Assembly: GCA_002338445.1 (NCBI GenBank)
Contig: DDII01000099.1
Coordinates: 1 to 19,799 of the forward strand
Length of the DNA stretch: 19,799 nucleotides
DNA from: Cellvibrionales bacterium UBA1854
GTDB taxonomy: Bacteria; Pseudomonadota; Gammaproteobacteria; Pseudomonadales; Porticoccaceae
Direction of reading: 5' to 3'
The notes beneath the pieces were generated by a model. That model searched no databases. It was not told the origin of the DNA and saw nothing but the letters and a program-made list of their open reading frames with translations. The first letter of the stretch is position 1, and every line of letters starts with the position of its first letter. A program made the position numbers and the translations under genes. This document shows positions 1-6,999 of this stretch, in pieces.

Positions 1-968
1 ATTGAGTGTGCTGCAGCTATCAATTCCGGCGGTTCCATAATTATTTCCGCAGTCGGAGTCGATGGTTTGGGACTCATGCCAACTGCTAAAATTACAGTGG
101 CAGTTGCTGTTCCGACAAGAATCAGTGGTTCTGTGATCTTTTTGTGTTTCAAAATGAAAAAATAGCGTACTAGACCAGTGATAGCTACTAAACATATAAG
201 AATTGCCCAGTTAAAAGAGTGAGCATAAGTCATTGGATAATGGCTACTTATCATTATGAAGATTAACGGGAGAGTTAGGTAGGTATTATGGGTCGAATGT
301 AACTTTGCTTTTTTACCCCACTTTGGATCTGGAGCAATTCCATCTTTGATTGCTTTTACAAGTGCTCGTTGAGACGGCATGATCACCCGAAACACGTTCC
401 CCGCCATAATAGTTCCTATGATGGCTCCGAAATGAATATAAGCGCCCCGACCGCTAAATAATTTGGTGAGATAATAAGCAATGATAATTCCGGTGATTCC
501 GAGGATAATAGCAGTCCACAAGCCACTTCTTCCAATTGGGCTCATGCATAAAACTTCGTATAAAATATAACTCCCAAATATGAATGTAAGACCGATGGCT
601 ACGGCTTCAATTTGACTTAATTCCGCAATTCTGGGGTCGATTAGATAGGAGTCCGCACCTAAGTAATAAATGATTGTCAGTAATACCATGCCCGTTAGCC
701 AAGTGGTATAGGCTTCCCACTTAAACCAATGCAGCATGTCAGGCATTTTTTCTGGGGATAACTGGTATTTGGCCACTTCATAGATGCCGCCACCATGTAT
801 CGCCCACAAGTCTCCTTTGACACCTTTTTTTGTTTTCCAATCTGGTGGAGTCTGTAGGTGGTTATCCAACCAGATGAAATAGAAAGAGGCTCCGATCCAA
901 GCTATGCCCGCAATGACGTGAAACCATCGGAAAAAAAGGTTTAACCAATCAAGATAATAAGCACCCAT
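1..968 (-). CDS. puuD: Membrane-bound urate hydroxylase/oxidase PuuD, C-terminus cut by window edge
   Basis: Oxidises urate to 5-hydroxyisourate in the inner membrane; in the PuuD family electrons pass through a C-terminal cytochrome c domain to the respiratory chain instead of making hydrogen peroxide. The ATG at 968 gives MGAYYLDWLNLFFRWFHVIA, and 322 codons stay open to the left edge. Family landmarks are visible: an early RWFHVIAGIAWIGASFYF helix, then WAIHGGGIYEVAKYQ near residue 60, HWFKWEAYTTWLTG near residue 80, and several further hydrophobic helices. The visible part covers the multi-helix membrane domain. The cytochrome c part, with its CxxCH motif, should lie beyond base 1 and cannot be confirmed. 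It is the last gene seen in the minus-strand operon, 44 nt after guaD. A GGAG lies 13 nt before the start, farther than usual, so translation may be coupled to guaD. Confidence 0.9.
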   Translation of the reverse strand, partial: MGAYYLDWLNLFFRWFHVIAGIAWIGASFYFIWLDNHLQTPPDWKTKKGVKGDLWAIHGGGIYEVAKYQLSPEKMPDMLHWFKWEAYTTWLTGMVLLTIIYYLGADSYLIDPRIAELSQIEAVAIGLTFIFGSYILYEVLCMSPIGRSGLWTAIILGITGIIIAYYLTKLFSGRGAYIHFGAIIGTIMAGNVFRVIMPSQRALVKAIKDGIAPDPKWGKKAKLHSTHNTYLTLPLIFIMISSHYPMTYAHSFNWAILICLVAITGLVRYFFILKHKKITEPLILVGTATATVILAVGMSPKPSTPTAEIIMEPPELIAAAHS

Positions 969-1012
969 GTTTTTCGTGTAGCTCCAATGCTCAGATTCGA
1001 ATTCTGCTGTGT

Positions 1013-2320
1013 TTATGTATTTCCAGTACAATCATACACTTTTACGCCGCCCGACCAAGTTTGTGTCACTACTCTATCATCGCCTAGCATCGTTAAAACG
1101 AATAATTGCTCCATAAGACTTTCGCACTGAGCTAATCGATTCTCCATCAGACGGGTGGGTGACATGTTTACAATTACAAAATCCGCTTCTTTACCCACAA
1201 TAAAGTTTCCTATTAAATTTTCTAAATCAAGTGTTTTTGCCCCTCCAAGCGTGGCGAGGTATAGTCCGAGCAAAGGCGAGTACTGCTCATTTCTCATTTT
1301 AAGAACCTTGTAGGCTTCATTTGCTGTCTGGAGCAAAGATAAGCTAGTTCCGCCACCGACATCAGTTCCTAGTCCAACGTTAACGGAGAAGAGCTTCGCT
1401 TTTTTCATCGAAAATAAGCCGCTGCCAAGGAATAAATTCGACGTTGGGCAAAATGCCACTCCGCAATTAGTTTCTGCAAGTCGTTTCCATTCGTTGTCTG
1501 CCAAATGGATACAATGAGCGAATATACTTTTTGATCCCAGTAAACCCGCTTTGTCATAAACATCGACGTAATTATCTCTTTTCGGATAAAGTTTGCGTAC
1601 CCATGCTACCTCATTTTCCGTTTCTGAGAGATGTGTATGAAGGTACACATCTGGGTACTCCCTCAATAGTTGTCCGGCTAATTCCAGTTGATGCTCGGAG
1701 GAGGTGGGAGCGAATCGCGGAGTAACCGCGTATCTAAGACGATCCTTGTTATGCCAGGTTTCTATCAAACTCTTGCTTTCATCATAGGAAGTTTGCGGAG
1801 TATCTTGAAGGAAGGCGGGGGCATTACGATCCATCATGACCTTGCCGCACACCATTCTTAAATTTCTATTTTTACAACTTGTAAAAAATGAATTTACGGA
1901 GTCGGCATGAACGGTACCAAATACCATTGCCGTTGTCGTTCCAACACGGAGTAATTCATCCAGAAACTTGTCAGCTTGTTTGCTCGCATAATCGGAATCA
2001 GCATATTTTTTCTCTGCGACAAAGGCATATTGTTCCAACCAATGCAATAAATCAGACCCAGGTGATGCGATCATTTCTAATTGCGGGAAATGAACGTGCG
2101 TGTCAATAAAGCCGGGTAGCAAAAGTCTTTCTTTATGATCATAAATTACTGCGCCACATGGTAGAGTTTCAAGAAGGTCCTCAGCGTAACCCAAAGCAAT
2201 AACTTTTCCATCTTCAACAACTAAAAGTCCTTTTTCAAAATACTCGTAGGAGAGCTCCTCTTTTGAAGCTGATGGTTCCGAGAGAAAATGCAATATGTTT
2301 GCTATATGGGCCTGTTGCAT
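1013..2320 (-). CDS. guaD: Guanine deaminase
   Basis: Hydrolyses guanine to xanthine and ammonia in the cytoplasm, feeding guanine into the Xdh step. The 435-residue length matches bacterial GuaD. Amidohydrolase metal and substrate motifs are present: PGFIDTHVHFPQ (His75, His77), YLHTHLSET (His228, His230, Glu233), IFAHCIHL (His269, His272) and GLGTDVGGG (Asp320). The THVHFPQ motif is typical of guanine deaminases rather than of other amidohydrolases such as dihydroorotase. It starts at ATG 2320, 45 nt after allA. No good Shine-Dalgarno sequence is visible, and a 15-bp palindrome (2328-2342) occupies the place where one would be expected. Its position between the allantoin-branch genes and puuD suits a salvage-to-degradation entry enzyme. 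Confidence 0.95.
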   Translation of the reverse strand: MQQAHIANILHFLSEPSASKEELSYEYFEKGLLVVEDGKVIALGYAEDLLETLPCGAVIYDHKERLLLPGFIDTHVHFPQLEMIASPGSDLLHWLEQYAFVAEKKYADSDYASKQADKFLDELLRVGTTTAMVFGTVHADSVNSFFTSCKNRNLRMVCGKVMMDRNAPAFLQDTPQTSYDESKSLIETWHNKDRLRYAVTPRFAPTSSEHQLELAGQLLREYPDVYLHTHLSETENEVAWVRKLYPKRDNYVDVYDKAGLLGSKSIFAHCIHLADNEWKRLAETNCGVAFCPTSNLFLGSGLFSMKKAKLFSVNVGLGTDVGGGTSLSLLQTANEAYKVLKMRNEQYSPLLGLYLATLGGAKTLDLENLIGNFIVGKEADFVIVNMSPTRLMENRLAQCESLMEQLFVLTMLGDDRVVTQTWSGGVKVYDCTGNT

Positions 2321-2327
2321 GGGCGTT

Positions 2328-2342
2328 TTACTAATTTAGTAA
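2328..2342. repeat. 15-bp palindrome directly upstream of guaD
   Basis: TTACTAA-T-TTAGTAA is a perfect 7-bp inverted repeat around one central base, ending 8 nt upstream of the guaD ATG, in the 45-nt allA-guaD gap. It could be an operator or an mRNA hairpin that hides the guaD start. It is AT-rich, so chance is a real alternative. Confidence 0.35.
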
Positions 2343-2365
2343 GGTGCAACTTATGTCTTTAGTAT

Positions 2366-2869
2366 TTAAAAGTCTACCAATACCCTCATATTTTCGGGTA
2401 TGTCTATCTCTTCACAATTTCCCTCTGATCCATCCCTTTCAACCACTATAAATCGTGTTGAGCTGTCGAGGCAAAGATTATGATGGTGCCAAGTACCTGT
2501 GTGATAATTGATTGCTTGGTCACTTCGAACTAAAAATGCTCTTAACTCTGTTGCATCAAATTCTCCTCTTTTGGCAACTATTACGATTGCCGGATTATCA
2601 TCGATGTTTATGAATGCCTGTGTTCCTATGGGGTGCCGCTCCATTTTTTTGACTTCAAATGGCAATTCTACTGGACGGGTTTTATAAAGGTTTATTACTG
2701 TTCTTCCATTTTGAAGGTGTGTGTCAACAATTGAATCACATCGGACTTTCTGCGTGTGGCCGTAATTTATTTCATCTATCTCTCTCTTCTCACTATCGTC
2801 AATTACGTCACCGAACTCGTAAAAAGTTTCTTGGCAAAGAGGTTGTAGTTTTAAAAGTAAAGTAGACAC
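2366..2869 (-). CDS. allA: Ureidoglycolate lyase
   Basis: Splits ureidoglycolate into glyoxylate and urea, the last step of the pathway encoded here. The 167-residue length is normal for AllA. Conserved segments are MERHPIGTQAF (residues 76-86), matching the family's MERHP-x-G-x-QAF motif, and YHTGTWHHHNLCL (122-134), matching the GxWHH active-site region. The start is GTG at 2869, preceded by AGGGG at 2880-2876 with a 6-nt spacer. The GTG shares its first base with the stop of hiuH (TAGTG), so translation is probably coupled. Urea is released; no urease gene is in the window. Confidence 0.93.
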   Translation of the reverse strand: MSTLLLKLQPLCQETFYEFGDVIDDSEKREIDEINYGHTQKVRCDSIVDTHLQNGRTVINLYKTRPVELPFEVKKMERHPIGTQAFINIDDNPAIVIVAKRGEFDATELRAFLVRSDQAINYHTGTWHHHNLCLDSSTRFIVVERDGSEGNCEEIDIPENMRVLVDF

Positions 2870-3213
2870 TAGCTGCCCCTATAGGTAGTGAAGCCATAGA
2901 GTGACAGCAGTAGCGGAATGTGATAATGCTGGTCTGTATTAAAGATGTTGAATACGACCTCAATAAAGGGATAAAAAGCACGTAATTCCATTGTCTTGAA
3001 GTAGCTTTCAGTATGGAATTTAAGTTTATAAGTACCTTTTTCCAACCTAATATTTTGCGCAATTAGGGCTCCGACACGACCGTTCGTATCTGTCACATTA
3101 CTTGAAATTATTGTTTGCTTTCCATCTGCTCCTATCATTACAAAATCAACCGTAACGCCAGCGGCTGGCAAACCTCGAGTTGTATCTAATATGTGTGTGC
3201 TTAATGTAATCAA
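2869..3213 (-). CDS. hiuH: 5-hydroxyisourate hydrolase (transthyretin-like)
   Basis: Hydrolyses 5-hydroxyisourate, the PuuD product, to OHCU. At 114 residues it is a typical HIUase/uraH protein without a signal peptide. All hallmark segments are present: STHILDTTRGLPAAGV at the N-terminus (His7), NTDGRVG (Arg46), QHYHIPLLLSLYGFTTYRGS at the C-terminus (His98 and the diagnostic terminal YRGS). The start is TTG at 3213, supported by GAGGA at 3225-3221 with a 7-nt spacer. It overlaps the uraD stop by 4 nt (TTGA), so coupled translation with the next enzyme in the pathway is likely. The stop touches the allA GTG. Confidence 0.95.
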   Translation of the reverse strand: MITLSTHILDTTRGLPAAGVTVDFVMIGADGKQTIISSNVTDTNGRVGALIAQNIRLEKGTYKLKFHTESYFKTMELRAFYPFIEVVFNIFNTDQHYHIPLLLSLYGFTTYRGS

Positions 3214-3710
3214 AAGAGATTCCTCAGCCGTAAGAGCATGATTTTTTGTTGTTCAGAAGCAGCGATAACAAGTTCTTGCTTTCTGTCGTTGCTGAGTCTG
3301 GATTTCAAAAGCGACAACATATCAGACGCACTTCTCCCAGATGCGTAAACGATAAAAATAAAACCAAATTTCTTTTGATATTGATCATTCAGTTCAGCAA
3401 GACAACTAAGAGTGTGTTCTGATGCTTTACTTACTGTTTTTTGCTCGTGTTGCGCGAAGGATGCCGTGTCCCGATATTTTTTTGCTAATGAATTGATGTC
3501 GCCTATTTTGGGATGCCCCTCAAATGCCTCGAGGATATCATTCTCAAACATTTTCGACCATATGGCACATGCCTTTGTGAAAAGATCATTTTCGCAATCA
3601 TATGGTCTGTGCAAACACATCTGAGTCACCCAATTCTTCGCAGTGCAGCATTTCATTAAAAGATCTGTGGCATCCGATAAATGCATTTTATTAAATTTTT
3701 CCAAAGTCAT
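3210..3710 (-). CDS. uraD: OHCU decarboxylase
   Basis: Decarboxylates 2-oxo-4-hydroxy-4-carboxy-5-ureidoimidazoline stereospecifically to S-allantoin. The ATG at 3710 is chosen because it overlaps the alc stop as ATGA, a classic coupling junction. An upstream in-frame TTG at 3725 would add five residues. From the ATG the protein is 166 residues, the normal length. The family signature EGHPKIGD (residues 64-71) contains the catalytic histidine (His66); the FIFIVYASGRSA segment near residue 120 is also typical. It is a stand-alone UraD, not fused to HiuH as in some organisms, but the two genes overlap. Confidence 0.94.
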   Translation of the reverse strand: MTLEKFNKMHLSDATDLLMKCCTAKNWVTQMCLHRPYDCENDLFTKACAIWSKMFENDILEAFEGHPKIGDINSLAKKYRDTASFAQHEQKTVSKASEHTLSCLAELNDQYQKKFGFIFIVYASGRSASDMLSLLKSRLSNDRKQELVIAASEQQKIMLLRLRNLF

Positions 3711-4741
3711 TCGAAAGTTGACCAATTTGGGGAACCAATTATCCTCAGACGGCTCACACCACCATCTGGGAATAAATTAAGTCGAATATGTGTAAATAAT
3801 TCTGATTTGGGGGCTAAAATTTGGTCAATAAAAAGGTGTTCCTGGTCAGCATGTAATGGAGTTGACAATATTTCTTGCCAAATAGTACTGACGGATAGTT
3901 GCGAATTGTTTGGAATGTTAGCTCCCTCCAGGGTAATGCTGTCTGGAAAATTTCCCTTGAAGTGAGCTGTGTCAATTATAATTTTTCGGACAGTTCCTTG
4001 AATTCCTAGTTGTATCATAACCCAGTCATGATTGAGATCACGTCTTCTCTTAGTTTCCCATCCATCGCCCATATTTTTACCTCGGCCCGGCATCAGAAGG
4101 TTTTGGGGCGAACTGAAAAAGGAATCACTCGCATCTAAAACTTTACCACCATTCAATGTGGAGGCTAAATCTATTAACTCTCCATCAACGAATTGATTAG
4201 ATCGGATTTTTACATCGCCGTATGCTCTTAAGCGTGCGACACCTCCATCGGGATAGATTCTCAAACGAATATAGTTCCATTGTCCCTTACTGTCGCAATC
4301 AAAAAGATTTTGTCGATGAGCTCGGATAGGTGATTTCGGGACTAACTCTGTCCATTTGCAATCTGTTTGCCCAGGACTGTAAGCAGTTGTTGCATCAATA
4401 GCTATTTCCTCAGGAGCATTGCCCCGGAAGTGATTCGTGTCGACGTCAAAACCATAAATGATTCCTGGTGCCCCAATGCGGATTACACACCAATTAAAAG
4501 TAACACCACCGCCGTAAAATTGTTGTCTTCGAAAGGTACGTCGCGTTTCCCATCCGTCCATTAACTGACCAGTTGATACAAAGTATCCCGGTTTAAATTC
4601 GCCCCTTCCTGACTTGATAAGATTATCGCAATTTGCAAACCAGTCATCACTGCAGTCGACCACGCAGCCGCCAAGTCTTTCACTCAAAAGATCTACGTAC
4701 TTGCTCGATAAACGCTGGTCAACTGATTCGTCTAGTTGCAT
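3707..4741 (-). CDS. alc: Allantoicase
   Basis: Hydrolyses allantoate to ureidoglycolate and urea. The 344-residue protein shows the family's internal duplication. Repeat one includes DGWETRR (near residue 63) followed by GFDVDTNHFRGNAPEE (near 100). Repeat two includes DGWETKRRRDLNHDW followed by DTAHFKGNFPDS. The two halves also end in related strings, RLRIYPDGGVARLRAYG and RLNLFPDGGVSRLRIIG. These are the two jelly-roll domains of allantoicase. The ATG at 4741 is preferred over the adjacent TTG at 4744; a weak GGAT sits about 7 nt upstream. It lies 17 nt after allB and overlaps uraD by 4 nt. Having Alc plus AllA means nitrogen is released as two ureas rather than by the AllC/AllE ammonia route. 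Confidence 0.95.
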   Translation of the reverse strand: MQLDESVDQRLSSKYVDLLSERLGGCVVDCSDDWFANCDNLIKSGRGEFKPGYFVSTGQLMDGWETRRTFRRQQFYGGGVTFNWCVIRIGAPGIIYGFDVDTNHFRGNAPEEIAIDATTAYSPGQTDCKWTELVPKSPIRAHRQNLFDCDSKGQWNYIRLRIYPDGGVARLRAYGDVKIRSNQFVDGELIDLASTLNGGKVLDASDSFFSSPQNLLMPGRGKNMGDGWETKRRRDLNHDWVMIQLGIQGTVRKIIIDTAHFKGNFPDSITLEGANIPNNSQLSVSTIWQEILSTPLHADQEHLFIDQILAPKSELFTHIRLNLFPDGGVSRLRIIGSPNWSTFE

Positions 4742-4758
4742 CAAAAAGATCCATAATT

Positions 4759-6144
4759 TTAAGAAAAGTTTTGATTCATAAGTGTTTGTCCTCTCGGGGC
4801 GCCTACGATTTCCCCATTAGAGTACACTAAATTACCTCGCAAAAAAGTTTTCTCCACCATGCCTGTTACACGAGATCCAATATAAGGGCTTAGTTTATGC
4901 CGATATAAAATGTTCTGTTCCTCGATTACATATTCTGCGTGTTCATCGAACACCACAAAATCTGCATCAAAACTTGGAGCTAAACGACCTTTCCGTTTTC
5001 CAAGTCCACAAAATTTAGCCGGATTGATCGACATCCATTCAACAACCTTTGAGAGGCCGAAGCCCCTGTTTCTTGCTTCAGTCCAAGACAGCGGGAGTCC
5101 GAACTGTAAGGATGAAATTCCTCCCCAAGCATTTTCAAGATCTCCACTCTCTAGTTGCTTGAGCTCAGGTGGTGACGGAGAGTGATCTGATACAATAAAA
5201 TCTATTGTGCCTTCAGCCAAGCCATTCCATAGATGCTCTCTATTTTCACTATCTCTTATGGGAGGACAGCATTTGAAGATACAATTCCCGTCCGGAATAG
5301 CCTCTGAGTAAAGATGTAAGTAGTGGGGGCAAGTCTCTGCGGAGATGCACAAGCCCTTGTCTTTCCCTTCCCTGATGAGAGACAAAGCGTCAGAGGACGA
5401 CAAGTGGACGATATGAAGTTTTGTGAAAATGCCTTCATCATTGTTCGATGACGCGAGGGCAATAAGTAATTTAATCGCATTGTTTTCCCAGCGTTTTGGC
5501 CTTGATGCAAGGAATCTGTTGTAACTTTTCCCAATTGGTTTTGTCTGTAAAACATTAGGTTCGGTGTAATTATCTCGCAATTCAGCATGTACCAGAAGGG
5601 GCAACTTATATTTTCCTATTTTTCGCATTACCTGCTTTAGGTGCTCCGCATTCACCTCTGGAAATTCATCTATTCCAGATTCGATTGTAAATGCTTTTAA
5701 ACCCAAGACTCCAGCATCGAGTAAATCGTCTAAATCATTGATATTTTGTGGTATTGCCCCTCCCCAAAATCCGCAGTCTACCCATCCATTTCCCTTAAAT
5801 GACCTTAATTTCGCTTCAAGAGCAGATACGTTAGTAGTAACGGGGCTGGAGTTGAGAGGCATATCCACTAATGATGTTATGCCGCCAGCCGCAGCCGCTC
5901 GAGTTGCGTAATGGAACCCCTCCCAATGAGTTCTCCCCGGTTCGTTAATATGCACGTGAGTGTCGACTAGTCCTGGGATTATTATTTTGTACCCGAAGTC
6001 ATGTACTACCGCATCTTGAAATTCATCACTATCTAAGTGATAGGACCTTATTTCTTTAATGATTCCGCTCCCAACCAAAAGTGATGCAGCAACGAAGTTG
6101 CCATCAATTAGTACTCGCTTACTCTTGTATATCTGAATACTCAG
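4759..6144 (-). CDS. allB: Allantoinase, with a non-ATG start
   Basis: Hydrolyses S-allantoin to allantoate. Cyclic-amidohydrolase motifs are visible (numbered from the TTG at 6078): DTHVHINEPGR (His41, His43), GLKAF (Lys128, the expected carboxylated lysine), LVHAE (His164), HIVHLSS (His225), SAETCPHYLHL and SDHSPSP (Asp298). The frame stays open upstream of 6078 and encodes IYKSKRVLIDGNFVAAS, a typical first strand of this family, so the true start is upstream. There is no ATG in frame. The best candidate is CTG at 6144, 9 nt after AGAGG (6158-6154), giving about 461 residues. The nearby ATG at 6152 is in another frame and stops after three codons. TTG 6078 would delete the first strand. 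An indel error is an alternative. It follows xdhC closely. Confidence 0.93.
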   Translation of the reverse strand: MSIQIYKSKRVLIDGNFVAASLLVGSGIIKEIRSYHLDSDEFQDAVVHDFGYKIIIPGLVDTHVHINEPGRTHWEGFHYATRAAAAGGITSLVDMPLNSSPVTTNVSALEAKLRSFKGNGWVDCGFWGGAIPQNINDLDDLLDAGVLGLKAFTIESGIDEFPEVNAEHLKQVMRKIGKYKLPLLVHAELRDNYTEPNVLQTKPIGKSYNRFLASRPKRWENNAIKLLIALASSNNDEGIFTKLHIVHLSSSDALSLIREGKDKGLCISAETCPHYLHLYSEAIPDGNCIFKCCPPIRDSENREHLWNGLAEGTIDFIVSDHSPSPPELKQLESGDLENAWGGISSLQFGLPLSWTEARNRGFGLSKVVEWMSINPAKFCGLGKRKGRLAPSFDADFVVFDEHAEYVIEEQNILYRHKLSPYIGSRVTGMVEKTFLRGNLVYSNGEIVGAPRGQTLMNQNFS

Positions 6145-6158
6145 ATTGTCATTCCTCT

Positions 6159-6998
6159 TTATATTTTTAAAGAATTTGCAAGCACCTTAAAACCCTCAAG
6201 ATCGACCCCGGTGTGGACGTTGGTAGTGTTAGCTTCGTTATTGGAATGGATCATCATTATTTGGGCGGCTATTGATACTGCGACTTCCATTGGACGTTTT
6301 CCAGACAGTGCTTCAAAACCCACGGGGCAGTTAACTGATTTATAAAATTCTGCTTCGTAACCCTTATGCTGGAAGCGTGATTTGAATTGACGCCATTTTG
6401 TTTGAGAGCCAATGAGCCCAACATATTTAGCATCATTTCTTTTGAGAATTGCTTCCAAGATCTCAAAATCTAGTGCGTGTTGGTGAGTCATTATGATGTA
6501 AAATTCGCCTGGGGGTCGCGAATTTATAAAACTTTTTACGTCATCTGAGAGGACTTTGCGGATGTTTGTGTTTACCCTCTCTGGGAATTCGCTTTGTCGG
6601 TTATCAACCCAGGTTACATGATATGGAAGATCCTCAAGTATTTTGACAAGTGCTCTACCAACATGTCCAGCACCGAACAGTGAAATATTACAATTCACAT
6701 CGGGAAATGCCTCGAAGAGCAAAACTACGCTTCCCCCGCAGCATTGACCAGCTTTTGCACCTAAAGGGAAGTGCTCCACAGTTTGCTGGAGTTTGTTTTG
6801 GGATAGAAGAGTTCTCGCGATCTTAACAGCCTTGAACTCAAGATTTCCGCCACCAATTGTGCAAAAGCTTTGTTTTAGTGACACGACCATTTTCGTTCCA
6901 GAATTCCGAGGAGCAGAGCCTCGAGTTCCTAAAACAGTTATGACAACATAACCATCCCCCGCATTCGTGCAAGTTTGAACTGCATTAATCCATTGCAT
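6159..6998 (-). CDS. xdhC: Xanthine dehydrogenase accessory protein XdhC
   Basis: Helps insert the sulfurated molybdenum cofactor into XdhB; it is a maturation chaperone, not a subunit of the final enzyme. The 279-residue length is typical. The N-terminal XdhC/CoxI domain has VLGTRGSAPR (residues 22-31), TIGGGNLEFKA (47-57) and GQCCGG (84-89). The C-terminal Rossmann-like domain has SLFGAGHVGRALVKIL (106-121), VDNR and MTHQHALDFEIL. ATG 6998 follows the xdhB stop with one base between them (TAAGATG), with GGGA about 9 nt upstream, so coupling to xdhB is likely. This order, xdhA-xdhB-xdhC, is the standard bacterial arrangement. Confidence 0.95.
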   Translation of the reverse strand: MQWINAVQTCTNAGDGYVVITVLGTRGSAPRNSGTKMVVSLKQSFCTIGGGNLEFKAVKIARTLLSQNKLQQTVEHFPLGAKAGQCCGGSVVLLFEAFPDVNCNISLFGAGHVGRALVKILEDLPYHVTWVDNRQSEFPERVNTNIRKVLSDDVKSFINSRPPGEFYIIMTHQHALDFEILEAILKRNDAKYVGLIGSQTKWRQFKSRFQHKGYEAEFYKSVNCPVGFEALSGKRPMEVAVSIAAQIMMIHSNNEANTTNVHTGVDLEGFKVLANSLKI

Positions 6999-6999
6999 C

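Noticed and set aside
3711..3725. TTG at 3725 as the uraD start
   Set aside because: ATG at 3710 overlaps the alc stop as ATGA and gives the normal family length, so the longer form is less likely.
6076..6078. TTG at 6078 as the allB start
   Set aside because: It would remove the first strand of the amidohydrolase domain, which is clearly encoded upstream in the same frame.
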